A stretch of DNA of 37,927 nt from Novosphingobium silvae (GTDB lineage Bacteria > Pseudomonadota > Alphaproteobacteria > Sphingomonadales > Sphingomonadaceae): the NCBI RefSeq assembly GCF_009856825.1, contig NZ_WVTD01000026.1, positions 1 through 37,927 on the forward strand. Direction: 5' to 3'. The notes beneath the pieces are model-generated. The model worked only from the letters and a program-made list of their open reading frames with translations, had not been told where the DNA came from and ran no database searches. This document shows positions 1-7,999 of this stretch, piece after piece (position 1 is the stretch's first letter; each line of letters starts with the position of its first letter). The position numbers and the translations under genes were made by a program.

Positions 1-81
1 AGATGCCAGTCTGATGGAATGGCTCGACACCCTGTAGAATAATGTGAAGGACGTGGCGAAATGCTCCGCAGCGTCGCAGGC

Positions 82-1034
82 CTACGCCGCGTTCCTTCGC
101 ATTACCGCTTCCTCGCGATAAGCCATCTTATGCGCAGCTCGCCATAAGACGGCCCAGGCATCCGCATAAGTATCATAGACCGCGATCTGCTCGGCGGTCA
201 GATCATGCTTCAGGATGTCGTATTCGACCCCTGCAAAGCTGAGCGCGCGCGCCTGATAGAGCCCGAGTGCCTTGAGGTCGCGCGACACGAGTTCCATCGC
301 TGCGATGCCCCCTGCCCTGATCTGGCTGATGAAATCTTCGCGGTTGGCAAACGCAGTGCCCGGTCCCCACAGACCGAGCCGCACGGCATAGGCAAGGTTG
401 TTGACCTCCGAGGCCCCGGTTGCAGAGGCGTAGATAACCCGGGCATTGGGCAAATTGTTTTGCAGCAGTACGCCGGCGATGCCCTGCAAGGATCCGCTTT
501 TCGTGCCCCGGGCGCCCTCGCCTCCCGCAACCCCGCCCATCTCGTGGCTCTCGTCGAAGGCGATGACACCGTCGAAATCCTCGCCCGCCCAGTCCAGTAG
601 TTGCTTGAGGCGCGTGGCATCCTGACGCTGGCTCCGAAGGGTCGGGTAAGTGACGAACAGGATTCCTTCGCGAAACGGAACCGCCTGATCGATCTTCCAG
701 TTCGAAAGCGGCTGAATGTCGGCAGCAAGGCCGCCGATGGCACTCCAGTCGCGGCGCGCGTCTTCGAGCAGACTCTCGTTCTTCGATACCCAGATGGCCT
801 TCCGGCGTCCGGCAAGCCATCCATCAAGGATGCAGGCGGCGATCTGCCTGCCCTTCCCTGCCCCCGTGCCATCGCCGAGGAAATAGCCTTTGCGATAGGC
901 CCGTCCTTGCTCGTCGAGTTGCAGGCCTACGCCCTCTTCAGCCGGAACGAACTGGCCAGGCAGATACTGCTGCCACGCGTTTCGGTGATTGCTGCGTCCA
1001 GCTTCTGGCTGGATTGTTCAAAAAGGTCGGTCAC
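82..1034 (-). pseudogene. Strawberry-notch-type NTPase/helicase gene, truncated and frameshifted
   Basis: Read leftward, the translation between about 1017 and 82 has a Walker A motif (GDGTGAGKG, about 870) and a Walker B/DEAD-like box (FDESHEMGG, about 545), followed by the typical YASATGASEVNN stretch. These are hallmarks of strawberry-notch-like helicases, which are common on alphaproteobacterial plasmids and usually exceed 1,000 residues. A good start (GTG at 1034 with GGAGC upstream) gives VTDLFEQSSQKLDAAITE, then the frame must shift near 981 to continue as NAWQQYLPGQFVPAEEG. One lost A in a GAAA run would explain this. The N-terminal methyltransferase-like part usual in the family is absent, and the coding stops early at 82 with an unrelated tail. 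I infer a dead remnant. Family call fairly sure; exact damage inferred. Confidence 0.75.
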
Positions 1035-1147
1035 GGTCTGCTCCTGATGCTGAACCGCATCAGGTCATCCCCCTCCCCCCTTTGGCGAAGCTGCTTCGTT
1101 TCAGGGAGAAGATCTCAGTTAGAAGAACGCCTACTAATCGAGTGAAG

Positions 1148-1414
1148 TTATCCGACTGCTCGGTAGCGAACACCAATCCGCTGGATTGCGCTTTCGCGTC
1201 GTGTTCGGATCTGCTGTGCGATTACGTCAGCCGTTGCTCTGTCCGGATAGCTCGTGGTGACCGCCTTGCCCTTTGACCCAATCCGTCCCCACCGCCGCTC
1301 AATGGTTGTCCAGCCAAACAGATCGGTTTCGATCCAGAGGTCGTAAGCGCGTGCAACATTGCGTGAGGGGTCGATAGCCTGCCAATGCCACGACTGGCTG
1401 AACGGTGTTTCCAT
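1148..1414 (-). CDS. WGR domain-containing protein
   Basis: A small protein of about 88 residues. The stretch YDLWIETDLFGWTTIERRWG followed by RIGSKGKAV is a clear WGR domain, named for the W-G-R residues and thought to bind nucleic acids. In bacteria such short WGR proteins are common on alphaproteobacterial plasmids, with no settled function. The ATG at 1414 (METPFSQSW) gives a protein that is almost only the domain. An in-frame GTG at 1468 would add 18 residues, and neither start has a strong Shine-Dalgarno sequence. It lies downstream of a perfect inverted repeat at 1460-1487 and is transcribed toward the broken helicase gene. Domain call is confident; role unknown. Confidence 0.75.
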   Translation of the reverse strand: METPFSQSWHWQAIDPSRNVARAYDLWIETDLFGWTTIERRWGRIGSKGKAVTTSYPDRATADVIAQQIRTRRESAIQRIGVRYRAVG

Positions 1415-1459
1415 GATGGCAGCGTGGCAGAGACATGGGTGAGCGGTCCAACCGGAAAT

Positions 1460-1487
1460 CTGAATCACAGACCCGTCAGTGATTCAG
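1460..1487. promoter_or_regulatory. Inverted repeat upstream of the WGR gene
   Basis: CTGAATCAC (1460-1468) and GTGATTCAG (1479-1487) form a perfect 9-bp inverted repeat with a 10-bp spacer. It lies just upstream of the ATG start of the WGR gene and overlaps its alternative GTG start, so it could be an operator or an mRNA leader hairpin. No T-run follows on either strand, which argues against a terminator. Confidence 0.45.
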
Positions 1488-1536
1488 TGAAGCGATTGGA
1501 GGCTGTGACCTGGCTCAACACTTTCAAAACATCATC

Positions 1537-1561
1537 AAAAAAACGCCGCTGCTTGCAGCGG
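1537..1561 (-). terminator. Rho-independent terminator, leftward
   Basis: CCGCTGC-TT-GCAGCGG (1546-1561) forms a strong hairpin. On the minus strand it is followed by GCG and then a run of seven T (the A-run at 1537-1543 on the plus strand). This is a good intrinsic terminator for leftward transcription. No leftward gene is visible between it and the rep start at 1997, so its transcript is not explained. Confidence 0.6.
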
Positions 1562-1633
1562 AAGGATTTCTGATTCTAGAGATTCAGATTCAGAGCTAAA
1601 TTCTGATGTAAGTTCAATGCCCTATGACAATGT

Positions 1634-1741
1634 TCCTGACCCGGCGGGGGTGTTTGGCTGACCTTATGGGGGCTATCACCTGACCGAGTGGGGGCTTCCC
1701 CCTGACCTTCTGGGGCATTCCTGACCAATTGGGGGAAGTGC
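1634..1741 (+). repeat. Iteron array of the replication origin (oriV)
   Basis: Five direct repeats of the form CCTGACC-NNN-TGGGGG are seen, with the CTGACC core beginning at 1636, 1658, 1680, 1702 and 1721. The spacing is 22, 22, 22 and 19 bp, about two helical turns, as expected when an initiator binds one face of DNA. A sixth copy (CCTGACCTTTTGGGGG) stands alone at 1885-1900. The array lies directly upstream of the initiator gene, so it is very probably the iteron-type plasmid origin. The 1742-1880 part between repeats is more AT-rich in places and may hold the melting region. Confidence 0.8.
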
Positions 1742-1918
1742 CAATGTCTGATCTGCAAGCTCCCATTCGAGAGGATCGCGCTGCCTGTTCTCGCAAAAAC
1801 TGAGTCCTATCCTGTATCTTCTGACAAGCGTTGCCGACTCGCAGGAAATCCGCCGATTCCGCCAGTCTATTCAGCTCGTTTAATCCTGACCTTTTGGGGG
1901 CTGCGTTCAGGGTTCGAT

Positions 1919-1952
1919 CCTGACCTGACTTGACGTAAGAGGTCAGGTCAGG
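1919..1952. promoter_or_regulatory. Half-iteron inverted repeat, likely rep operator
   Basis: CCTGACCT (1919-1926) and AGGTCAGG (1940-1947, partly repeated at 1945-1952) form an inverted repeat made of the same CCTGACC core as the iterons. It sits 45-78 bp before the rep start at 1997. In iteron plasmids, Rep dimers bind such inverted half-iterons to repress their own gene while monomers bind the direct repeats. That role is inferred here from position and sequence. Confidence 0.65.
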
Positions 1953-1996
1953 CAGCAAATGCGTTCCCAAGAATCGAGCTACGATCGCAGTATGGC

Positions 1997-3151
1997 ATGG
2001 AAGCGGATGGCAGCCCAATAGCTGAGGCCCTCGAAGAGAAGCCTGAAGAGGCAACACCGGGCCGTGCGATGCGCGTCGCTGCTGCATTGAAGGCGAAAGG
2101 CGGGGACGAGTTTGCCAAGCCGGGCAACATCATCGAGATCAAGTTCGTCAAAGGTGAGTCACTGAGCCTGACAGCATCCCGGCTCCTTGCCCTCATGATT
2201 CTGACTGCCGGTGGTGATGCGTGGGAGGACCGGCCTCACCGCATTCGCAAGGCCGATATCCGTCGCGGCCATAAAGGCAATGAGCGGATCAGCGATATGC
2301 TGCAGGAACTTCATCGCACTTTGTTTGCTGTGGATGATAAGTCGTGGAGAGGAAAGAAGGCCACCCTCCTGTTTTCCCTGATCTCACGGTCCAAAGAGGA
2401 GACGGACGAGGATGGCGGTGAGACGGGATGGATCGAATGGGAGTTCACGCCTGATGCGCGCAAGCTGATCCAGGCGTCTGAGACCTATGCGGTGCTCAAT
2501 CGGCAAGCGGTCTTGGGCTTCCGCTCGAATTATGCCCTGAAGCTTTACGAGCTAGGAGCGCTTCGCCTTCATCGACGGCAGGCAACCTGGAGAGGAGATA
2601 TGCAAGCGCTGCGGGCAGCGCTTGGCATTCCGCCTGACGTTTACACCGACTTTGCTCAACTTCGGCGCAAGGTGTTGGAGAAGGCAAAGTCCGAGATTGA
2701 CCAGTTGGCGCACTTTCGCGTCGAGTGGCGTGAAATTCGACAAGGGCGAACGGTCACCGAGCTTGAGTTCCGATTTGAACCGAAAGGGGCGCCTGAAGTC
2801 CTCGAAACGGTAGATGAACTGGATAGGCACTCCGCGGGACGCCAAGCAAGGCGTACTGGCTCTGTCGAGACTGTGACAGCGGGGCAGGGTGCAATCGCCG
2901 CACCAGCGACCGACGCGCCTGTCACTAAGCAGCTAGAATCAACTTTCCCCTCGTCAGGTTCGATCCGCTTCGGACACGCCGATCTGCTTGAAGTCGCCAA
3001 AAAGCACGGCGGCGGATGGGATGTCGATCTTATCGCGAGCGGATTCCGCGAGCACATGGGCAATCGGTTGGAGAAGCTACGTGGCGCCAAGCTGATCGCT
3101 GCCTGGAAGGGTTTTTGCGAGGGGTGGGTAAACCGGCGGGGGCGACCCTGA
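1997..3151 (+). CDS. repA: Plasmid replication initiator, Rep_3-like
   Basis: This 384-residue protein is the probable initiator acting on the iterons just upstream. Residues about 45-265 resemble paired winged-helix initiators of the Rep_3 superfamily: LSLTASRLLALMIL, then TPDARKLIQ, then the strongly typical AVLGFRSNYALKLYELGALR, and a second winged helix ending near VTELEFRFEPKG. The C-terminal 100 residues look like a linker followed by a small helical domain (GGGWDVDLIASGFREHMG). The ATG at 1997 is used; another ATG five bases upstream is out of frame. A palindrome (candidate parS) follows the stop by nine bases, then parA, so replication and partition are linked. The symbol repA is generic. 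Confidence 0.85.
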   Translation: MEADGSPIAEALEEKPEEATPGRAMRVAAALKAKGGDEFAKPGNIIEIKFVKGESLSLTASRLLALMILTAGGDAWEDRPHRIRKADIRRGHKGNERISDMLQELHRTLFAVDDKSWRGKKATLLFSLISRSKEETDEDGGETGWIEWEFTPDARKLIQASETYAVLNRQAVLGFRSNYALKLYELGALRLHRRQATWRGDMQALRAALGIPPDVYTDFAQLRRKVLEKAKSEIDQLAHFRVEWREIRQGRTVTELEFRFEPKGAPEVLETVDELDRHSAGRQARRTGSVETVTAGQGAIAAPATDAPVTKQLESTFPSSGSIRFGHADLLEVAKKHGGGWDVDLIASGFREHMGNRLEKLRGAKLIAAWKGFCEGWVNRRGRP

Positions 3152-3159
3152 GCCGCTTA

Positions 3160-3177
3160 AATTGCACGCGTGCAATT
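3160..3177. promoter_or_regulatory. Candidate parS palindrome, copy 1
   Basis: AATTGCACGCGTGCAATT is a perfect 18-bp palindrome. The identical sequence occurs again at 4535-4552, so the two copies flank parA. Each copy follows the context TGAGCCGCT after a stop codon. Perfect repeated palindromes around parA/parB are what ParB centromere sites look like. Confidence 0.75.
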
Positions 3178-3265
3178 CTCCTTGCCCCCACCGAGTCAGG
3201 ATGGCGCGCATCCATCCTAAAATCGGCCCGACAAGGCGTCTGAACTTTCGAAATTTGTGATTTTC

Positions 3266-3294
3266 TTGACCGAAAAGCGCAAGTGGGTGTAGCA
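3266..3294 (+). promoter_or_regulatory. Possible parA promoter
   Basis: TTGACC (3266-3271) is a good -35 box. With a 17-bp spacer the -10 would be GTAGCA (3289-3294), which is weak. This is about 25 bp before the parA start. TTTCGAA just upstream (3245-3251) could be part of an operator for ParA autoregulation. Tentative. Confidence 0.35.
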
Positions 3295-3320
3295 CACTCC
3301 CAATTGCGAAAGGACGGCAT

Positions 3321-4523
3321 GTGTCTAACGGACTTCAGATCGAAGAAGCCGAGCGTTTGGTCTCGGTGGCAACGCTAGCCAGTCGAACATCCTCAGTGCT
3401 CGAAAAGCTGCGCGACTCCGCACGAAGCGCTCGGGCAGATGCGCGCCGGGAGCCTACCTTTACGATCGGGAAGGCAGCCGAGCTCGTCGGGCGGACACCG
3501 GCGGCCATTCGGGACGCCGAGAAAGATGGAAGGCTGCCCGAGCCAGTGAGGACAGATAGCAATCGGCGCGAGAGATACACTCTTGCCCAGCTTAACGATA
3601 TGCGCGGCGTATTCGGCACGAGGCCGTATCGTGCTCCGACTGATCCGTGTTGCGTGGTTGCGGTTCAGAATTTCAAAGGCGGTGTCGGCAAATCGACGCT
3701 CTCCGTACATCTAGCGCAATACCTCGCGATCAAGGGCTATCGTGTTGCGTTGATCGACTGCGACAGTCAGGCGTCTGCGACGACGCTGTTCGGCTACGTG
3801 CCAGACCTCGATCTGACAGAGGACGATACCCTCTACCCGTTCCTTCGTGAGGGTGAGCGGTCATCGCTCGACTACGCCCTCCGCAAGACCCATTTCGACG
3901 GCCTTGAATTGATCCCTGCCAATCTTCGGCTGTTCAATTCCGAGTATGAATTGGCCGCCAGAATGGCGCAGGGGAACGGTGCCTTGCTCGACCGCCTCAA
4001 GGAAGGGATTGAGAGCATCTCGGACCGGTTCGATGTCATCGTCATGGATCCCCCGCCGGCGCTCGGCGCAATCTCTCTGTCCGTGTTGCGGGCTGCGAAT
4101 GCGTTGGTGGTGCCGGTCCCTCCGACCGTGATGGACTTCTCGTCGACCGCTGCTTTCCTATCAATGCTTGATGAAACGATTGAGCAGCTCGCGGACCGGG
4201 GTCTTGCGCCAGAGCTGACGTTTTTGCGCTTCGTCGCTTCAAAGGTCGATGAGAACAAGTCTATGCAGAAGGAGCTTTTGCAGTTGATGCGGACCTTGTT
4301 TGGTCACGCCATGGTTCGCACGCCGCTCAAGGATTCTGCCGAGATCGACAATGCGACTGCGCGGCTAATGACCGTTTATGAACTCGACGGACCGGCCACG
4401 AGTTCGGCGGTGCGCAATCGCTGCTTGAACTATCTTGATGGCGTGAACTCTGAGATCGAAGTCGACATTCGATCGATGTGGCCAAGCCATCAGAAGCGCC
4501 TCCGCCAGGAGGCATTGGTATGA
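3321..4523 (+). CDS. parA: ParA partition ATPase (RepA-like, with N-terminal HTH)
   Basis: A 400-residue ATPase that, with ParB and parS, segregates the plasmid. Residues about 45-105 form a MerR/HTH-like DNA-binding region (FTIGKAAELVGRTPAAIRDAEKDGRL), as in type Ia ParA and RepABC-type RepA, which repress their own operon. The deviant Walker A is FKGGVGKST (about 118-126), followed by ALIDCDSQASAT and a Walker B-type VIVMDPPPALG. The GTG at 3321 is preceded by AAAGGA at a suitable distance; the overlapping ATG at 3319 is out of frame. parB follows after 48 bp containing the second palindrome. Confidence 0.92.
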   Translation: MSNGLQIEEAERLVSVATLASRTSSVLEKLRDSARSARADARREPTFTIGKAAELVGRTPAAIRDAEKDGRLPEPVRTDSNRRERYTLAQLNDMRGVFGTRPYRAPTDPCCVVAVQNFKGGVGKSTLSVHLAQYLAIKGYRVALIDCDSQASATTLFGYVPDLDLTEDDTLYPFLREGERSSLDYALRKTHFDGLELIPANLRLFNSEYELAARMAQGNGALLDRLKEGIESISDRFDVIVMDPPPALGAISLSVLRAANALVVPVPPTVMDFSSTAAFLSMLDETIEQLADRGLAPELTFLRFVASKVDENKSMQKELLQLMRTLFGHAMVRTPLKDSAEIDNATARLMTVYELDGPATSSAVRNRCLNYLDGVNSEIEVDIRSMWPSHQKRLRQEALV

Positions 4524-4534
4524 GCCGCTGGGGA

Positions 4535-4552
4535 AATTGCACGCGTGCAATT
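4535..4552. promoter_or_regulatory. Candidate parS palindrome, copy 2
   Basis: Second perfect copy of AATTGCACGCGTGCAATT, in the parA-parB gap. It is preceded by TGAGCCGCT as at the first copy and is followed by the GGGAGG ribosome binding site of parB. Binding here could also affect parB expression. Confidence 0.75.
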
Positions 4553-4571
4553 CTGCTGATGGGAGGCATGC

Positions 4572-5591
4572 ATGAGTAGGAAGAACAGCGGCTTTGCCGC
4601 CGACTTGGCGGCAGGAATCGATTTGACCGAAGAGTCCGCCGCGCCGCGGCGATCGAGCATCGCTTCGAATGTGCTGACCGGGCGTTCAAACCGTTTGGCT
4701 GATCTCGCGTCTGGGGCGATTGTTTCGCGCACGCATGAGCTCGTCGACCCGGCAAGGTGTCGGATGTGGTCTGGCCACAATCGCGACTATGCGCTCCTCA
4801 CCGAGGAGCGCTGCGCTGACCTGATTGAGAGCATTAAGGCACAGGGCCGACAGGAGATCCCGGCAATTGTCAGGCGCCTGTCTGGTGACGACGGATATGA
4901 CTTCGAGGTCATTTGCGGTGCACGGCGGCACTGGTCGATCAGTTGGCTGCGGGCGCACAACTATCCAGACTTCAAGTTCCTCGTGGACGTCCGCGAAATC
5001 GGTGACGAGGAGGCGTTCCGGCTCGCTGATCTCGAGAACCGTGCAAGAGACGACCTCACCGATTTCGAACGGGCGAAGGACTATCTGCGAGCTTTGACGG
5101 CCTACTACGAGGGTCGGCAGAAGACGATGGCCGAACGCCTCAAGGTGTCCGAAAGCTGGCTAACACGTTATCTCGATCTGGCCCGCTTGCCCGGAGAGCT
5201 GACTATAGCCTTTGCCAATCCGCAGGAACTCGGAATTCGTAATGCGATCGCACTCAAAGCGCTCTTGAAGCCCGAGGACCGGAGGGAGAGGGCCTTCCAG
5301 GAGGCAGCCCGGCTTGCTGCCGAACGGGAGCGAACTGGCCAGTCACCTTCTGTGCTGGAAGTGATCAAGGCGCTTTCTCTTGCGGTCGATCCCCCCAAGA
5401 AGTCAGGATCCCCCAAGAAGTCAGGAAAGGCCGAGACTGTCGCCAATGCTGTGGGCCAGCCTGTGCTTCGGATTGAGGGAGCTGATCGCAAGGGGGTTCG
5501 GATCACCTTGTTGAACAAGGGTGGTGCGACGCGCCAGGAAGCCGAAGAGGCTATCCGCGGTGTACTAGATCAGCACTGGCCGGTAGCATAG
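4572..5591 (+). CDS. parB: ParB/RepB-type centromere-binding protein
   Basis: A 339-residue ParB family protein. The N-terminal nuclease-like/CTPase domain shows the box II-type CGARRHWS in IPAIVRRLSGDDGYDFEVICGARRHWS (about 95-122, described here in parts: IPAIVRR, then FEVICGARRH), with ENRARDDLTDFERAKDYL as the helical start of the DNA-binding domain and KVSESWLTRYLDLARLP as the HTH (about 184-202). The linker near residue 275-285 contains a tandem repeat (PKKSGSPKKSG) from an 18-bp DNA duplication at 5392-5427. The ATG at 4572 has GGGAGG seven bases upstream. The 3' end overlaps a convergent gene by 41 bp. Probable partner of parA and the two palindromes. Confidence 0.9.
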   Translation: MSRKNSGFAADLAAGIDLTEESAAPRRSSIASNVLTGRSNRLADLASGAIVSRTHELVDPARCRMWSGHNRDYALLTEERCADLIESIKAQGRQEIPAIVRRLSGDDGYDFEVICGARRHWSISWLRAHNYPDFKFLVDVREIGDEEAFRLADLENRARDDLTDFERAKDYLRALTAYYEGRQKTMAERLKVSESWLTRYLDLARLPGELTIAFANPQELGIRNAIALKALLKPEDRRERAFQEAARLAAERERTGQSPSVLEVIKALSLAVDPPKKSGSPKKSGKAETVANAVGQPVLRIEGADRKGVRITLLNKGGATRQEAEEAIRGVLDQHWPVA

Positions 5592-6498
5592 CGCTATCGA
5601 TCTCGCGCAAGCCCACCATGCCTGCCTCCTGCAGCGACAATACGGATTGCGAAGCGGTTCGCTTTGTCACGCCAAGGCTTCTTGCAAGTTCCGCTCTGGT
5701 GAGAGGGCCAAGGCTGACAATCATGCGCCACGCCTGCGGAGCGGTGGAGGAGGCATACAGTCGTCCGGCCAGCTGCTTGTCGGCCAAAGCGACAGCTTCT
5801 CGCATCATCCGCAAATCGGCCGCGGCTTTGTCAGCGGCCGTCTGAATCGCTGAACGGAGAAGCCCGGGCAGGGGTTCTTCGTGGAATTCGCGGAACAGGA
5901 CCCGTGGCATCACGCCTGCAAGCGCCAGCGGGGCCGATCCCAAGCCAAAAAGATGAGGCCGCATGGCCGTCGCTAGTGAGGCGGCCCAGGCCGCGCCACG
6001 CGGGGCCGAGCGCGTGATCGCGAACCCGCCGACCTTGACCATTTCGCTCCCGCCTTCGAAGAAGTCGAGTTCCTCGGTTCGCAGTTCCTCAAGCCACTCA
6101 AGCAGGGTGCCGACCGGATCTCGGGTCGGCAGCAACGCATCGAGCCGCTCGAGCGCGCGATCGGCGGGCAAGTAGGCCTCGCTGAACCCTTCGGAGTGGT
6201 TTTTCGCGGCCATGGCCAGCTTGGCGGCATGGGCGAGGGGAGGGTGACCTCGCCGGCTGATCCACGACAAGAATTGACGGCGCTCCTCGGAATACCACGA
6301 GCGCATCAGCTCGTCGGCCTCAAGACCCGGATTGTGTTCAATTCCAAGATTATCAAACGGATAATCGCGCACATGCATGCGCCAGAGGCGACGGAGTGAT
6401 GCCAGCGCAAGGCATTCGGACAGCTCGGGCGAGATGAAGGGGAGGGCGCCTTCGATGCGGGCAAGCGTCAGTTGCCAAGGTGCTGGGGCAGATACCAT
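5551..6498 (-). CDS. Helix-turn-helix protein of unknown role, convergent with parB
   Basis: About 315 residues. I do not recognise the first 240 residues as a named family. They are rich in Arg, Leu and Trp and include a conserved-looking NPGLEADELMRSWYSEERR stretch and LLEWLEELRTEELDFFEGG. The C-terminus has a winged helix-turn-helix: PLTRAELARSLGVTKRTASQ followed by SVLSLQEAGMVGLREI (about 265-300). Similar proteins with an HTH end occur beside repABC/parAB loci of alphaproteobacteria, so a role in plasmid copy or gene control is plausible but inferred. ATG at 6498 chosen; two GTG codons lie just upstream (6501, 6504). Its end overlaps the end of parB. Confidence 0.65.
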   Translation of the reverse strand: MVSAPAPWQLTLARIEGALPFISPELSECLALASLRRLWRMHVRDYPFDNLGIEHNPGLEADELMRSWYSEERRQFLSWISRRGHPPLAHAAKLAMAAKNHSEGFSEAYLPADRALERLDALLPTRDPVGTLLEWLEELRTEELDFFEGGSEMVKVGGFAITRSAPRGAAWAASLATAMRPHLFGLGSAPLALAGVMPRVLFREFHEEPLPGLLRSAIQTAADKAAADLRMMREAVALADKQLAGRLYASSTAPQAWRMIVSLGPLTRAELARSLGVTKRTASQSVLSLQEAGMVGLREIDSAMLPASADLVHRG

Positions 6499-6686
6499 CA
6501 CCACGATAGTATATAAATGGCCTGAAAAGTATACCCGGCTTGTATGGTTGATTTGCTGTCCGATAAGCGCCCTTCACGGACGACGCACTATTCAATATAA
6601 AGCAGGCGAAATTCACTGCGATGTCGCCTCGGCCCGAAGGCAAGCGGAGGGCACAGAAGCGGCATTGAAGCCTCAGGAGTGTTGCC

Positions 6687-7697
6687 TTGGACGATCACAG
6701 CAGAATGGCCTTGGTGCTTTCAGATGAAGCAGCGCTCGCGCCGCTGGGGAATGTGATCCCGTCGCAGCTAGCGGCTGAGATTGAAGCGGCGCGCTCGTAC
6801 CGGGCGCGGTCCAAGGCGGCCAACACTGTGCGGGCCTATGATAGCGACTGGCGGCAGTTCGAAGAATGGTGCTGGGTGCGCGATCTTGAACCTATGCCGG
6901 CTATGCCGGAGGCCGTGGCCACATACCTTGCCTCGCTGGCGCAGGCGGGGAGGGCGGACAGCACCATCGGGCGGCACCTTGCCGCCATCGCCTGGCACCA
7001 CAGGCAGGCAGGACAGGTTGCGCCCCAGCACCGCGATCCGCGCGATGTCATTGGCGACACACTTGCTGGAATCCGCCGCGAGCAGCGCGCGCGGCCGACG
7101 CGCAAGAAGAGCGCAATTCTGGCCGCCGATCTGGCTCGAATGATTGCAGCGGCCGAAGGCCAGGGTCCGCGAGCGATCCGCGACCGAGCGGTCATGGCAC
7201 TTGGGTTGGCGGCGGCGCTGCGGCGTTCCGAATTGGTCGCGCTACAGCTGGCTGACCTCGAACTGGTGCGCGAGGGGCTCAAGCTGACGATCCGGCATTC
7301 CAAGACCGACCAGGAGGGGGCAGGGCAGGTCATCGCGGTTCCCTCGGGCAAGGTGCTCAAGCCCGGTCCGCGCCTCAACGAATGGCTGCGCGTAAGGGGA
7401 GGGGAGGCTGGTCCTTTGTTCTACCGCACCGACGCACAAGGGATGATTACCAAGGAGCCCATGTCGGATCGCTCGGTTGCCCGCCTGATCCAGCGCTACG
7501 CCGAAAAGGTTGGGCTCGATCCTGCCGCAGTCGGTGCGCACTCGCTACGCTCAGGGTTCCTGACCGAGGCAGCCAAGGCGGGGGCCTCATTGCCGAAGAT
7601 GCAGGAGGTCTCGCGGCAGAAGAAGGTCGAGGTCCTGCTTGGCTATGTCCGTGATGCTGCTCTGTTCGACAACCATGCAGGCGAGAGCTTCTTGTAG
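6687..7697 (+). CDS. Tyrosine recombinase / site-specific integrase
   Basis: A 336-residue phage-integrase family recombinase. The N-terminal core-binding (SAM-like) domain spans about 35-130 (TVRAYDSDWRQFEEWC ... STIGRHLAAIAWHHR). The catalytic domain shows the first Arg in AALRRSELVAL (about 177), the HSLRSGF box (H-x-x-R, about 287-290) and a terminal Tyr in LLGYVRDAALFDNHAG (about 319 or 316). Such integrases on sphingomonad plasmids resolve multimers or move cassettes. The TTG at 6687 has CAGGAG nine bases upstream; ATG at 6705 is an alternative start. The upstream 188 bp is shared with the divergent HTH gene. Confidence 0.9.
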   Translation: MDDHSRMALVLSDEAALAPLGNVIPSQLAAEIEAARSYRARSKAANTVRAYDSDWRQFEEWCWVRDLEPMPAMPEAVATYLASLAQAGRADSTIGRHLAAIAWHHRQAGQVAPQHRDPRDVIGDTLAGIRREQRARPTRKKSAILAADLARMIAAAEGQGPRAIRDRAVMALGLAAALRRSELVALQLADLELVREGLKLTIRHSKTDQEGAGQVIAVPSGKVLKPGPRLNEWLRVRGGEAGPLFYRTDAQGMITKEPMSDRSVARLIQRYAEKVGLDPAAVGAHSLRSGFLTEAAKAGASLPKMQEVSRQKKVEVLLGYVRDAALFDNHAGESFL

Positions 7698-7999
7698 CGA
7701 GAATGTTGAAATTTCGGGGAAGCATTGTACCCTCAAGGCGACCAGCGCTGGTTCGCAATGGATTCAAGTGGGGCTAAGCAACCGTTCCTTGCCGATCTTT
7801 CGAACGGCGGGTTTCGCCAGCAGCTGATATCTCGCCTTTGCTCAACCGGAAGTCGAGGCCTACAGAAGTCAGGCTATTGGCGAAGCGGCAGTGTATCGAC
7901 GCGCCAGCCCAAAGATGACAATCAAAGAACCTGAGAGTGAACGCATTTCATCCTAATAGGAACCAATCACGTGCGACGGCTGCGGCGGGACGAGCCAAG
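7698..7999. other. Intergenic stretch with no recognised gene
   Basis: This gap lies between the integrase stop and the end of the short Argonaute gene. Short reading frames cross it, but none has a ribosome binding site, a family resemblance or sensible composition. No clear repeat or attachment site was seen. Confidence 0.5.

Noticed and set aside
203..872. Leftward frames of 205 and 220 residues
   Set aside because: They are other-frame shadows of the strawberry-notch-like sequence, which carries the Walker motifs in the frame ending at 82.
1614..2087. Leftward 157-residue frame through the iterons and rep start
   Set aside because: It is made of the iteron repeats and antisense rep, with no family resemblance and no start signal.
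7725..7934. Rightward 69-residue frame after the integrase
   Set aside because: No ribosome binding site, odd composition and no resemblance to a family.
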